Shown here: in pieces, positions 11,871 to 22,849 of the stretch
Numbering within the stretch: position 1 is the first letter of the stretch
How the letters are laid out: every line of letters starts with the position of its first letter
Program-made: the position numbers and the translations under genes
From: Lepiota brunneoincarnata
Lineage: Eukaryota; Basidiomycota; Agaricomycetes; Agaricales; Agaricaceae
NCBI GenBank assembly: GCA_023014365.1
Contig: JAEBUN010000005.1
Coordinates: 868,001 to 932,000, forward strand
Length of the DNA stretch: 64,000 bases
Direction of reading: 5' to 3'
The notes under the pieces: model-generated
What the model was told of the DNA's origin: nothing
Database searches by the model: none
Seen by the model: only the letters and a program-made list of their open reading frames with translations

Positions 11871-12518
11871 CTTGTCTTGAGAACGAAAAGAAGTAAATCC
11901 AAGGAAATAGTCTATCAAATACTGGCGAGTCTGTGCCTTAACTTCGAGCCTAGCTCAGAAGTGGGGGATAATGTGAGCGCCAGCACATTTTGATATTGTA
12001 GGCTATATATCCTCACCCTGCTCGTCGAGATCAAGAAAGCGGTGAAGGGAGAACCAACGATGTCAACCGCCAACAGCCTCTGTCCCTGTTTTAAAGCGTG
12101 CCACCCGACAACGTCAGAAATAGCGACATAACAACCTTAAGCGTATCTGAGAAGATTTGGCCACGAAGGTACATATGGTGCACTGGACTATTTTTAGAAT
12201 GCTCTGGGATTGGTACGCCTGGATCTTTTTGATTGATAAATGATACATTGAGCAGTGCTGACTTTGTGCGTCGCCGTTAAGGTTCAGGGATAGGTGCATG
12301 TCAGAGTGAGGAGCGGGAATATGATCGATATCCATGATGTCTGTCATCCTCTAGTCCGGCCACGAGACCAATATGCGTGGGCACGGGTGGGATCCCAACT
12401 CAATGGTAACACAGCGCAACCGGCAAGGAATTAATAGACGCCTGCGGGTTGTATTCTGTGTCATCATCCATCAACACATCATCAGAAACTCAGTCAACCA
12501 AGTTCATACCATACAGCC
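11871..12518. promoter_or_regulatory. Divergent promoter region, cupredoxin (-) / thioredoxin (+)
   Basis: Head-to-head intergenic region of about 650 bp. A TATATAT run at 12004-12010 sits about 135 bp upstream of the cupredoxin ATG, a sensible TATA position for the minus-strand gene. Nothing equally clear faces the thioredoxin gene, which has a CA-rich leader just before its ATG. No other gene seen. Confidence 0.45.
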
Positions 12519-13276
12519 ATGGCATCACACCGCTCCCTCCAGTCCCTCCGCGCCGTTGCGCATCTTGCCGTGAAGGGCACAAGGCCAGCAGCACATCGGC
12601 TCTTCCACTCGTCCCGCCCCAATGCCGCTGTATATCCTAAAGCCGACATTGCGGTTCGTGTCTACTACATACATAGTTCGACGCCGGACAAGACGTGGGT
12701 CATTATTCACGATCAAACACTGACAGCACGACATTTCAGTAGACCCTCAATAAAGTTCTCGCGAACTCTCAAGGACGCATAGTTCTTGTTGACTTTTACG
12801 CCGAGTTTGTCCCTCCCCTTGAATTTAAGCCCTTCTCGGCCCACTCTGATTTGTCGTAGCTTGGTGCGGACCATGCCACCAACTTTCACCCATCCTCGAA
12901 GGACTCGCCTCAGAGCACAGCAAAGTGGATGCTACTAGCCTGGCCCCTCGATCTCGTTAAAATTGACACAGAGACCGAGCATGGTCAGGAACTCGGCGCC
13001 AAACACAAGGTAAGTTTCCTTTTTTCTTTTCCGTTTCTCGGCAACTGATTTCCCATGCTCCTCCTATTCATTATCTTTCCATTTTCGTGTGTTGTCCGGC
13101 CCCACTCTCAACCTTTCACGTCCACCGCCGTTTCACTGCCATGTGTTCCGGCCCTTGTTACGTTTCAGGTGCGCGCTCTCCCCACGGTCATTGCGTACAA
13201 AGACGGCAAAGAGGTCAACCAGTTTGTTGGGGCGCTCCCTCAGCCACATGTCAAAAAGTTCTTGGAGAGTCTGTAG
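12519..13276 (+). CDS. Mitochondrial thioredoxin
   Basis: Small disulfide reductase, probably of the mitochondrial matrix. Residues 1-35 are Arg/Ser/Ala-rich without acids (MASHRSLQSLRAVAHLAVKG), a matrix-targeting type leader. Exons: 12519-12653, 12743-12804, 12860-13009 and 13169-13276. The fold is clear: RIVLVDFYA, active site WCGPCHQLSP, PLDLVKIDTETEHGQEL, and VRALPTVIAYKDGKEV with the cis-Pro, ending FVGALPQPHVKKFLESL. Without the 55-nt intron at 12805-12859 the active site is lost and the gene would look dead; splicing restores WCGPC. Two extra bases remain in exon 3, T in the TT at about 12861 and C in CCCC at 12944-12947. Exons 2+3 are exactly two bases too long, consistent with that. 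Identity is secure, the exact protein less so. Confidence 0.88.
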
Positions 13277-13326
13277 AAGTTCATGTTGCCTCACGATAGA
13301 CTTGGAGAGAGCCATCAATCACACAC

Positions 13327-13491
13327 ATGTCATTAAACAGCAAGAAAGCGATTCTTTTATATAACGAACATATGTTACAGTTGCAAGCAAGGGTAGAATC
13401 AGAGACCAGGAAAGCCGAGAGAGAAATAGAGCGGATCATCCAAGCTCCAGGTGCCCAACAACCCGAGGTGACCACAGCTGCACTCAAGTAA
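13327..13491 (+). CDS. Candidate 54-aa helical microprotein
   Basis: A short ORF just 3' of thioredoxin, starting MSLNSKKAILLYNEHMLQLQ and continuing with a charged helical stretch (RVESETRKAEREIERIIQ) and a polar tail ending AALK before TAA. Codon use and an amphipathic heptad-like pattern look like coding sequence, not chance. It could be a standalone microprotein, or the last exon of something unrecognised: a CAG precedes LQARV at 13380, and GTAAGG at the stop could be a donor. I do not recognise a family. Nothing in the position implies a link to thioredoxin. Confidence 0.35.
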   Translation: MSLNSKKAILLYNEHMLQLQARVESETRKAEREIERIIQAPGAQQPEVTTAALK

Positions 13492-13954
13492 GGAGAAAGC
13501 AGGAGGTATAAAAAATGTGATGCTTTACCGAAGGAAAAAAAGAAGGCATCGGCATCCTAAGGAGGTATTCATAGCAGAAGGGGTGGAGACAAAATGTTCC
13601 TCAAGGAAAGGAAAACAAAGACCTCAAACTGATAGTAAGAAGAGAATGTACAAGACGAACGGGGGAGTGTTCACGACCTAAGCGAATGATTGAGAAAAAA
13701 AAAGGGGGGGGAGGGGGGGCGGGATTCACGCGCGAATACGGAACCGAAGAGCAGTGTGCTCTCCACCGATCTGAGGTTGGTAGTAATTTGACGCGGAAGG
13801 TCTATGTGTATTTGCTCGTGTGACAACTGCGAGAGAGCGGGGTGGAATGAGTGGATGATACAGCGTGTTGACGACGGGGGATGAGGGTGGGGTATGGGTG
13901 GAAAATTGACTGGGTGATGAATGCGAAGCGAGGGGCGGCGTGAATGCGGGACGG
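13492..13954. other. Intergenic 3' flank with poly-G tract
   Basis: Convergent 3' region between thioredoxin/microprotein (+) and G-gamma (-). It contains a low-complexity run at about 13694-13722 (A-run then two G-runs split by an A). No coding signal. Confidence 0.5.
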
Positions 13955-14346
13955 TCACTGCACTGTACAGCACTTCAGCCCTCCTGCGCCCTGGCTGTTG
14001 TATGGATCTTCTGCGCGTCCGACAGGACCCCATACGGAAGGCACCTAGGTACGAGATGAGTATGTAGTTGGAAATTCGAGTTAATGTGACACTCACTAGG
14101 TGATCCTTTGTCGTTTTGCAATACCGAATCAAACTGGGCACATGTAGGGGATGAGCACAATGTGCGGCAAGGCCAGAAAAGCATGGTGAGCGGGGCAGGG
14201 GGATGGAAAGCGGCTTACCTGGCACTGGCTTCAGAGACCTTGAGTCTGGGTCTGGTGAGGTCCTCCTTGAGCCGCTGGTTGTGCTCAAGGAGGCGACGGA
14301 GCTTGAGCTCTGACATAGACTGCCTGCCTGCGCCGCGGGTGCTCAT
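13955..14346 (-). CDS. Heterotrimeric G-protein gamma subunit
   Basis: Gamma subunit that anchors G-beta-gamma to the plasma membrane; in basidiomycetes it works in pheromone-receptor and nutrient signalling. Exons 14346-14219, 14133-14097 and 14044-13955 give 84 aa. The start at 14346 gives [20 protein letters not shown], the usual beginning; an in-frame ATG at 14487 exists but its extension is unlike the family. The coiled helix [20 protein letters not shown] pairs with G-beta. [20 protein letters not shown] follows. The C-terminus is CCTVQ: a CaaX box (CTVQ) for prenylation with a preceding Cys likely palmitoylated. Introns are 85 and 52 nt. No frame break. Confidence 0.94.
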
Positions 14347-14998
14347 GATTGTTGTGGTGGTTGTTGAGAACGATGTGGTGAGAGATTTTGAGGATGGTGT
14401 CCCTTTGTCAGGTTGTGACAGAGGGGAGCATGTGAACGCCCTTCCTTTCCAGCCACCACAGCCTTTTACTCTCACGCTTCCCATCACTCATCCCAAGTTA
14501 CTTATCACCATACTTATCAGGAACAAGAAGTTCCTCAGAATAACCGCATTCCTCGGTAGACGCATAACTGGTAGTGGTACATATAGACTCTTGGCCGAAG
14601 TATGTACAAAAATCAGGTTCCACCGTGCCTGAACATATCACACCTCGCGCTCGCCTCGCTCAACTCAAACACTTTCAGGAGTCGATCATAATTTGAGGCC
14701 TGATATGGATTGCTGTTAAAATCATGACCATTGTAGAGGCGTAGGACATCGGAGTAAGAGCTGTCATCAGCGCCGGGGGAGGAGAGTAAATGACTAAAAG
14801 GGCTGACTCCCGCAATCATATCAGAGTGATTCGGGTGAAAGGAGGGTCAAAGACCGGTAATAAAAAAATACCGTTGGTGTTGTGGACGATGCAGAGTCAG
14901 ATCTTTGTGGAGGAAAGAAGGCGAACGGGGGAGTCCAACGGAGGTGCCAAACAAAATGGGGTTGAATATTTCTGATCCACATGTTTCCCGCATCCACC
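14347..14998. other. Divergent intergenic region, G-gamma (-) / coiled-coil gene (+)
   Basis: About 650 bp head-to-head. A minus-strand 67-residue ORF at 14613-14819 has no recognisable features and I do not call it a gene. Promoters of both neighbours must lie here, but no motif stands out. Confidence 0.4.
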
Positions 14999-15968
14999 AT
15001 GCGACCAAAGACCAGAAAGAGCCAAGTACCCGCGCCTGCAAGGCCGCACAAGCGCCCATACCAGTCCGCGCGTTCCGGGAAAATAACAACTGACGTTCGT
15101 ATGAGGAGCCCAAGCCCAGCGGGCCCTCGCGCCGTGCTAATCGCACCTGACAATGATTCTACATTCATCAATGACAATGACGAGGATTGGACTGATGAGG
15201 CACCTGCCGCTCATGACGAGGACGTTTATTTCCGCTGGGAAGAAGAGGCCACCTTGTTCTCAGATTTGCTCGAAGAAGCGTACGCTTCGCATACATCGGC
15301 TCCTGAGATGAAAGGGCTCTAAACTCTGCCTAGTAGTCCGGAGGCCGGCGACGCTAAACTCATTGCCCTCGCAGAATCTTTACAGGGACCCTTTGATGAG
15401 GAAAGCCGGCAACTCAAGAAGGAAATCGCAAGGACCTTTGTACCATTGGTGAACAAAGTCAAGGAGATATATGTTTCCATTGACAAAAATGTCGACGTTC
15501 CGTTTGGCGTTGGGCTCCTCGCAACCAACGATGCGTACAAAGAAGCAGAAAAATCCTTCGCTGGAAATGCCAAGGTCGTACAAAGAGCTCGAGCCGAACA
15601 CCGAGTGCGTGGTTCTGAAACTACTTCAGGGCCGAAGCTCATCTGCGAACTAAGAAACACGTTTCCGAGCTTCTGCAACAGCTCGAAGAAGAATATGCCC
15701 GTCGCGAACAACTCTGGGTCAATTTTCAGCGTGCGATGGATGAACTTGGTATTACTCCTGTTTCCCACTGGTACCCGTTTAGCTTGTTGAAAACGCGCAT
15801 ATAGTCAACCCTGTCCTTGAAATGTTGAACGAGACCCCAGCAAAGATGGAACGGACTATCGCTACGATGGAAAAACAAGGCAGAGCTTTAGACAAGGAGG
15901 CCGCCAGCGCGCCCGCCGAAATCACCGCGCAGGCTCTCCAGAACATCCTTCGTAAACTTAGAGCGTGA
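14999..15968 (+). CDS. Conserved coiled-coil protein of unknown function
   Basis: I do not recognise the family. The start at 14999 has a strong context (CCACCATGCG). Exons: 14999-15279, 15334-15748 and 15805-15968; the first intron removes an in-frame TAA at 15320. The N-terminus is basic and Pro-rich, then acidic (INDNDEDWTDEAPAA, DEDVYFRWEEEATLF). The rest is helical and rich in charged residues (VPLVNKVKEIYVSIDKNVDV, KKHVSELLQQLEEEYARREQ, NETPAKMERTIATMEKQG), suggesting a long coiled coil, perhaps a structural or kinetochore-type partner, which is inference only. Two extra bases, A in AAA at 15582-15584 and G in GGG at 15629-15631, break the frame around LEPNTECVVLKLLQ. With them ignored the product is about 285 aa. 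Confidence 0.7.
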
Positions 15969-16199
15969 TATTATAGCTACCCTGAACATGATTGTTTTGG
16001 GATTGCTCTCCCACAATGGCACGCGCCCCTGTTTGACTCTGTTTGATAGTGACGCCTTGGTCCGCTTGCCTCAGTTTCGTTGACGCCCGCCGTCGTCGTC
16101 GCCGGCATCGGTGCGCACATATCTACCCACATCATCTTCGCTCGCTACTACAGTCCCTCCGCTTACGACCTTACGACATTTTAACGACCTCTAACAACA

Positions 16200-18151
16200 A
16201 TGTTCTCGTCCTCAGCGAGACTGGATTCTCCACCACCACCCCGCACGCTCCCTTATCATCGTCCGCGCCCATGGTCCCCGGATCCATACGATCCGCTTCC
16301 TCAAACAAGTTACGGAGCCCATGTCGGTGAACATCAACACACGGCACACGATCTTCTATCGCCCTCAGTGCCCCTAGCCCGGCAGCGGCGGGAAGCCTCC
16401 GAAGCGTCCATCGAAGCACTGGATTTAGCAGATTATGCTCGTACACTCCGTGCTAGACAAACAGAGGATCCGTACCCAACTTTCGATGTGCCCTCATCTC
16501 TACCCAGGCCATCACACTCTCAAGATCGCTTCCCGCCGTATCCTCCAGGTTCTTACATTCCCGAGGCTCGCATCTCTCAGGATTCATTATCACCCCCGTC
16601 TCTTGTTTCGCGTGGTCCTACCTTTTCCTCAAACACAACGAACTCGACTCCTAGGGCCCTCCGAAGACCGTTTTCACTTCCTACATCCAACTTATCAAAC
16701 CGTGCACTCTATTCCTCTCCCAGGGTCTTCCAACCCTCGGTTGTGGACCCCCAGCTCGCTTACGGCGGCGGCCCATCTGAGATAGACATATCTCAGTTTC
16801 CCGCGTGGTCCCGGACATGGTACCACTCTGCAAATCGGCCCGGCCGCTCCCCACCACCCATTGACGATCTCTATACAGCAATTCCGCCGTCTAACTTTGG
16901 CCCTGCAAAAAAGAATGTTTTCGACCCAGATTATGTGCATTATGGGCAAGATTATTACCCAAGCACTGATCCATCCTCACTCTCTGACCCCGTATTCGCC
17001 CCACCTTCATCCTTGGGACATGAGTCCACCCGCGGGCTGTTGCCGTGGAGTCACTCCGATGGTTCAGGCACGGTCGATCAGCTTACAAAGGAAGAGAGAA
17101 TGAGGATGCTCGAGCGCGAGTTTGGTCCTAAGAGTAATAAAGGGAAGGGGAAGGCACAGGGAGATTTTTTGGATGAGGACGGAAAACCGCTCATCGGAAC
17201 CGTCGACGCCAAAGGGAACCTCGTTACACAGGGACCGAAGAAACGTATTGCGGTGAGGGTTTTACAGATCCTATTTGCGCTTGGTGCTGGTTTACCAGCC
17301 ATATATGCCGCCATAGTGTGTCTTCATATAATTCTTTCTGTTTATAAAACTGACGAAGGGTTGCTTAGGTTATTAAACCCAACCCCCCAGCACCACCTGC
17401 CGGGAAAATCCCTGCCTTCGCTCTCTACGTCTTATCCGTCATCACTTTCCTCCTACTTCAGTATCTCTTCATTCTCCGCCCATGTTGTTGCAACCCAAGG
17501 AGAAAGGGCAAGGACCTCGTTGATAACCCTCTCGCGGGTGGCATGATGGTTTTGCCTGTCCCTCACTCGGGCAAGAAAAAGAAAGGGAAAAAGCCAAAGA
17601 GAGGCGGTGGCGGAGGAATGGGCGCCGGTGATGGGGATGTCCAAGTCAATTTGATAGTCGATCCTAACGTATTTGTCGGTGGGCGAGATGATGAGGACAG
17701 CGGCGAAGGGAGCGACGGAGGAGGCAGTAGTATGCCCGGTGGGTATCACGGGTACGGTCCTGGTGTTGGTGCCAATGCGAAAGGTAAGGGGAAGAGGCCA
17801 AGGAGGCGGAGTGTTTTTGCTGGGCTAGCAATGGAAGCGGAGTGGAGACGAGCCAGAGGATGGGCCAAGAAGCTGGCAGTGTTAGATGCGGTGGGGATTG
17901 TGGTTTGGGGTGCCGTATTTGTTTTCGTGCTGATCGGAAAGAGGTGTCCAAGTGGTAGATTCGATGGATGGTTCGTCCCCTTGCTCATTCAGCTGGCAAG
18001 ACTGACACTGACCGGGATTTATGGCAGGTGTAATGCTTATAATGTTTCTTCAGCCTGTGCTTGTCTTCTGTGTGTCGTTTTTGCTGTTAGCTTGTTCTTT
18101 GATGTCAAGGATCTGCACACCAGTAAAGCTTCTCCACGCACACGGACATAA
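16200..18151 (+). CDS. Large fungal membrane protein, four predicted TM segments
   Basis: Function unknown. Exons 16200-17315, 17369-17970 and 18028-18151 total 1842 nt (613 aa). The first ~340 residues are Ser/Pro/Tyr-rich and disordered. A conserved stretch follows (TKEERMRMLEREFGP, DEDGKPLIGTVDAKGNLVTQ), then TM1 (VLQILFALGAGLPAIYAAIV), TM2 (ALYVLSVITFLLLQYLFIL) ending in a CCCN cluster, a Gly/Lys-rich loop, TM3 (AVGIVVWGAVFVFVLIG) and TM4 (CACLLCVVFAVSLFFDV). The intron at 17316-17368 explains an apparent frame change. The last intron (17971-18027) is 57 nt, has no stop and keeps frame, so retention would give a longer isoform. The Cys cluster after TM2 may be palmitoylated. No frame break. 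Confidence 0.8.
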
Positions 18152-18706
18152 CATTTGTTTCGTTCATTCCCCTCGGACTCTCATACCCATACCCATTCAA
18201 CTATTTTCGTGGACTTGTAACACTTTGCACACTGATGTTGGATCTTCGTTGTTGTATGATTATCGGCTATGTATTCAGTGTAATAGCCTTGTAATGACCA
18301 TCATGAGCTCTCATAATCAAGCGTAAAACAAACAGGTTATTGTCATGCATAATACGGAATCAACTTGTCCACTGAAAGAGTTGTTTCAGGTGAAGGTACA
18401 TCTATAACCGAGTACAAATTGTGCAAAGTGCTGTAGAACGTGCTTCGGGAAGTTTCCACATATCTAACCAATGCAGACAGATAATGAATACTCAGCTGTT
18501 TAATGATCCTAAGGTTCATCCACCTTCAGAATAGTGTTGGGTCAAGGGCAAACCGCTCTTCCTAACCATATACATCTAATCATGTATCGGGTATGGAGCG
18601 GTAAGGGGAGTGCTATTAGGTGTGTAAGGATCCGTGAGGCCCGTCCATTCGTCTCACGCGCACCGTACTGATAGGCGCCTAATTTCATCCGAGTTGTCTT
18701 ATTACT
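18152..18706. other. Intergenic
   Basis: About 550 bp of AT-richer sequence between the four-TM gene and the dead NACHT gene. Nothing recognised. Confidence 0.4.
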
Positions 18707-19930
18707 ATGTCGAATAACCAACACAATCCTTCAATGACCAAGACCGACAACCCCGAAGTCCTTAATAATTCCCAGATCCACTCTCAATTCCCAGACTACA
18801 ATTCACTGGCAAACGGCAGACACAAGAGTTGGCGAGCATTTTTTTCCTCGACTCCAGAGTCGAGGGTTCATTGCTCACTTCCAAACCAGGTCTCCAAATC
18901 CTCCTCGATGCCTCCATCCAAGACGCCTTCCACGATTCGTCTGCTCATGATCCTCCTCCCCGATGCCATCCCGGAACTCGCTCCGATTATACTAACACAA
19001 TCACAAAATGGGCCCTCAACAGTCAAGAGCACCCTGGTCGTATCCTTTGGATGAAAGGTCCTCCTGGTGTCGGTAACTCAGGCCGTGGCACAAAACTGTG
19101 CAGAGGAATTAGGAGAGAGAAGTTGGGCGCTGCATTCTTTTTCTCCGAATTCAACCACAAGGCGAGACCCAAATCACCTTTTCACTTCCATCTCATACCA
19201 GCTCGCTGTCAAATTCTAATTATATGGCAATATCAGTCGACCATGGAGTTCGCCGTGACCCAGCTACCGTCAACAAGGCACCAATTCCAAGCCCTCATCG
19301 TTGCTCTGCTCACCGGACTCAGGGAATTCAAGGGAAGCATGTCGCGGAGTTAATCATAATTGTCGATAGCCTTGATGAATAGGCAGGCTCCGAGGCTCAG
19401 AGCAACATTTTTAACGTTATTGCAGGATCTGCACGAGGTCAATCCACATCCCTCCTCTGGCTCTTCTTCAGTCGTCCTAAGTCCCATATTATCGCCGCCA
19501 CCTTCACTTCGCCAGACGCATTGCCGATATCTTTCCCACATGGAGCTTCCGGTGTCCCGGAATACCGACAGTGAGATTGCGAAATACTTGACGGACGAGC
19601 TGGAGAAGATTGGAAGGGGAGCATGACCTACCGAAGTTTTGGCCATCAGAGAAGGGCCATTGGGACGCTGGCCAACCTCTCAGCCGGATTGTTTACCTAC
19701 GCAGCTACTGTTGTTCGCTTCGTCAGCGAACGCGACTCGTCTGGTCCTGATGACCAGCTATAATCTGTCCTCGTACTTGCGATACACTGTTCAGTCAAGG
19801 ACAATTCTTATCGGCTTTGGTCATTTTCTATGCGCTTATCTTGGGAAGGGTATCACTAAGGACGCTTCTGACAGTTCCGATCCGGAGGTACTCCTTCAAA
19901 TTGTATCTTCGTCTACTATTTTCCTATCTT
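18707..19930 (+). pseudogene. NACHT NTPase (NLR-like) pseudogene
   Basis: Clear remains of a fungal STAND/NACHT protein, scattered over frames. In order: a lead-in block (GLQILLDASIQDAFHD, PPPRCHPGTRSDY, EHPGRILWMKG), the Walker A region GPPGVGNS, GAAFFFSEFNHKARP, a Walker B-like IIIVDSLDE ending in a stop, LLWLFFSRPKSHI, PVSRNTDSEIAKYL, and FVSERDSSGPDDQL followed by a stop. The invariant Walker A Lys is replaced by Asn, so nucleotide binding would be lost even if frames were repaired. Several frameshifts and stops, and absence of the C-terminal half, mark it as dead. It faces the intact NACHT gene at 22850-25312 but is clearly diverged from it, so it is not a fresh duplicate. Confidence 0.85.
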
Positions 19931-21245
19931 GCATAACTTGCGTAGATCCCTAGGAAAATCCGCAGGAAAATCATTCGCAGGTCCCGCCTTTTGATCCTCT
20001 TTCGGCTATGGTTTGCTTGAAAAGCCACGAGAGGACGCGCGCTGGACCCGGCTATATGTTCTAGGGCATGGAAAGAACGGAGCTCTTTGTGAGGTAGAGG
20101 ATTCTGGTGGTAAAAGATCATGCCTGGGCCTGTACCCAAACCTGTCAGCCGCCAGTCTGAGAAAAGCTGGGTCGCAAGTAAGTGCTCACACTAGTTAGAT
20201 TCTGAAGGAGGGACTCTAAGCATTTTGTCCCGTAGATCTTTCAAAAGGCTGCACCGACCGTATCTTCTCTGCGGGTGCACTGTCCCAAGCTTTGCGCTTT
20301 CGCAGCATTGTACAAATCCTGATAGGTGTACATGTATATCTTGTCTCTTGGCCTGATACGCTAATTATTTCACTCATCCATGAAATCTCACTCTAACTCA
20401 CCGAATTGCGAGGATCCCAGTCAGTCCTGTGCCACTCACCCACTCGCCCCTTCTAAGGTTGCCCGCGTGTCCTGGTCGTCTACCAATGGCGAGGGCCCCG
20501 GTCATCCCTCTACATCTAACTCGGCCTTCTCCACGTTACTGGCAGGACTCCAGGGAGGTCTTGTTCCTCGGATTCCGGCCGTTCCGTCGACAACTCACGT
20601 TACCTGTCCTACAGGTCACAAATTTGACCTTGCAGTAGTCTCACAGACAGCCCACCCACGCCACGTCGCGTGGTCACTCCCTTTCAAACCACCAGCAAAG
20701 GATGGTCCGGTCCTCCTACCCCCACGTCGCACACCCATTGGGCCGCGGATCACTCGCATGCCTTATAGTCAAAGCGGCGACCGAGGCCTGTTATCTCTCT
20801 CTATCTACGTCAACTGCGAGCGCTGCTGCTGCCGCGGGCCGTCATCGCCTACAGACCAATCAATTCCCATCATCACGACTTTGCAACGGGCTAGTGTTGC
20901 GATGAGGCGTCTGATATTGACAAATACAGGGTTTACACGCGCTAGGCAGGAGGAACTAGTGGGAAGCGTGGTCGAGGGCTAAGTGCTACCCTGTTGGATG
21001 ATGTCAGATGTTTGGATGCATTGAGGGTGTCGGATCTGGAGAGGAACGATGTACAGGGGGGTTGCGCTTTGAGTTATTTGGATTCAGGAGCTACTAGTGG
21101 TTTGTGGGTTGTAGAATGAGACCCCAAGCAAAATAGAACGCTCAAGCCGTTAAAACTAAGCAGCACAGAAGATGATTTTGAAATGTATTCTTGTGTGACC
21201 GAGCGTCTTGGTGTGACGGCATGAAGGAGGGCTGGTTGCCGCACG
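19931..21245. other. Degenerate interval, no supported gene
   Basis: About 1.3 kb. A 200-codon plus-strand ORF (20380-20982) is Pro/Ser/Thr/Arg-rich with no domain, and I judge it non-coding or relic. A minus-strand ORF at 19924-20139 is also unsupported. This could be decayed remains of the NACHT gene 3' half or of an old insertion. Confidence 0.4.
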
Positions 21246-22678
21246 ATGGCCTCACCGCTTTTCTTCTATGCCACACCGCTCTATAAATCAGGCCGACCAT
21301 GCTCAAACTTGTTCGCTCCTTTCTCCGCCTTCTTGGTATCATGGACTGACACCCCAGCACAACAATTTTACCCCCCCGAATTTCAATTCATCCGCCCGGA
21401 GATGGAACGGATTGCCATAAATGGCTACAGATCGTGCCTACTCCAGCTCTACAGCGACTTGCCCGATCGAGCGACACCTCAAGGCTGGTATATCTCCAGG
21501 CTCGAGATCAGGAAATACAAGGGTGGGGTCGAGCATGAACTCATTCTTGCGACAGCAAAACGGACGCCTCGTAAACACACTGACTCTGGGTCGGCAGAAG
21601 AATTGCTACTCATTCTTGAGCGGTCCCAAGGCCAGGACAACTCGACAAAGGATGTGAAGAAGGAGAAGGAGAAGGGGAGCCTACCTGTTGTCAATCGACA
21701 GTATGAAGACTCGGAGGAGTTTCGCCAGGATATTGGTGTATTGGTGGAAGCTCCACGCTGCGCCGATGGATTCAAGCTCAAGCTCGCTCAACACCTTGAT
21801 CACTTCTATCAAAGGACTCAAGCTGGCATCTGATGTTATCTCGCTTGTCAATAAAATCCCTCACAACACCAAGCATCTTGCCACACTTGAACTTGAAGCC
21901 CCTCCATTTCTTTTGGCATCTGGTGATCCTGCTGCTCTAGTGCCCCCTGGCAACCCACTACCCTCAGCAAGCTGCTGGCCCTTCCTCTTCCCCCCTATCT
22001 CCATCCAACAGCCAACAACACCCATCCCCCAAAGGTCCCAAATTCCTATACCTTTATGAGCTAGTCATTCTTGCCTCCATTAGTCCACAGTAACAGTGCC
22101 CTCTACAAGCTCTTCAGCAAGAATTGCTACTGGTTTGCTGGCATGCTTATCCATACTATCCGCCGATACACATGCACTCAGATGACTGTCTTGAAGGGGG
22201 ATAAACATGATGAACATTAGGGGTGATGAGGACATGCGCTCTTGGGGTGAGAGTGAAATGGGGATGTGGTGGAAGGTATTTCGGATTGTCAAGACACCAT
22301 CAAATACAACATTGGATAGGCTTATTGGACTTTTTGTGAGTGTCAAAGGAGGTTTTGATTCCACAGTGAGTGTACTCTGTTTTTAGTCCAGTTGGACACA
22401 AGACTGATGTAGTCAAGGTGGACCTTGGTCATAGGAAGTGGCTTGGTGAGCAGGAGAGGAGACAGATGCAAGAGAATGAAGTTCGCAAACAATTTGAGGA
22501 GATGGTTGATAGGGAGAGGAAGGAAAAGGAGCAAGCAAGGAAGAATGAAGAGCAGGAGAGGAAGGAAAAAGAACAGGAGAGGAAGGAAAAGGAGTGGGAG
22601 AGAAAGAGGGCTGATGAACTACAGCAAAAACTCAAGGAGATGGAGCATAGATTACAACAAGCCCACCCACCTCCCTGA
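21246..22678 (+). CDS. Agaricomycete hypothetical protein with NCYWFA motif and Lys/Glu coiled-coil tail
   Basis: Function unknown, but the layout resembles a multi-copy Agaricomycete family as I remember it. The N-terminal exon reads RPEMERIAINGYRSCLLQLY, ATPQGWYISRLEIRKYKGGV, HELILATAKRT and LLLILERSQ, an ordered domain. Further on, SIKGLKLASDVISLVNKIPH and LYKLFSKNCYWFAGML (near 22105-22145) carry the recurrent NCYWFA motif. The tail from about 22440 is an EERKEKEQ-type coiled coil rich in Lys/Glu. The frame changes at about 21770-21800 (one extra base) and again between 22060 and 22380, where introns or damage are unresolved, so the exact protein cannot be given. It lies between two NACHT genes. 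Confidence 0.6.
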
Positions 22679-22849
22679 GCCATAACTCATCAGAATGCAT
22701 TGTAATTTCACTGACTCATGAGACTCATCTATAATATCATGTGCTAAGATTACTATCTGGGCATAGGTCCAAAAGATATCTCTCATTTGCAGTGTTACAC
22801 TATCCAGATATATGCATCTAGTCATTGTGATCCTCTTCACACCAACCTC

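Noticed and set aside
12743..12880. Thioredoxin lacking its CxxC active site
   Set aside because: A consensus 55-nt intron (12805-12859) removes the odd segment and WCGPC appears right after it.
13694..13722. A/G homopolymer tract as a G-quadruplex regulator
   Set aside because: Low complexity in a 3' flank; no second G-tract set at proper spacing and assembly quality is doubtful in homopolymers.
14613..14819. 67-residue minus-strand ORF upstream of G-gamma
   Set aside because: No family feature, weak start context, lies in a divergent promoter.
15320..15322. In-frame stop in the coiled-coil gene
   Set aside because: It lies inside a 54-nt intron with GT, CTAAA branch and TAG.
17316..17368. 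Frameshift in the four-TM protein
   Set aside because: A 53-nt intron with clean borders restores phase exactly.
20380..20982. 200-codon plus-strand ORF
   Set aside because: Low-complexity Pro/Ser/Arg composition, no domain, sits in a decayed interval next to a pseudogene.
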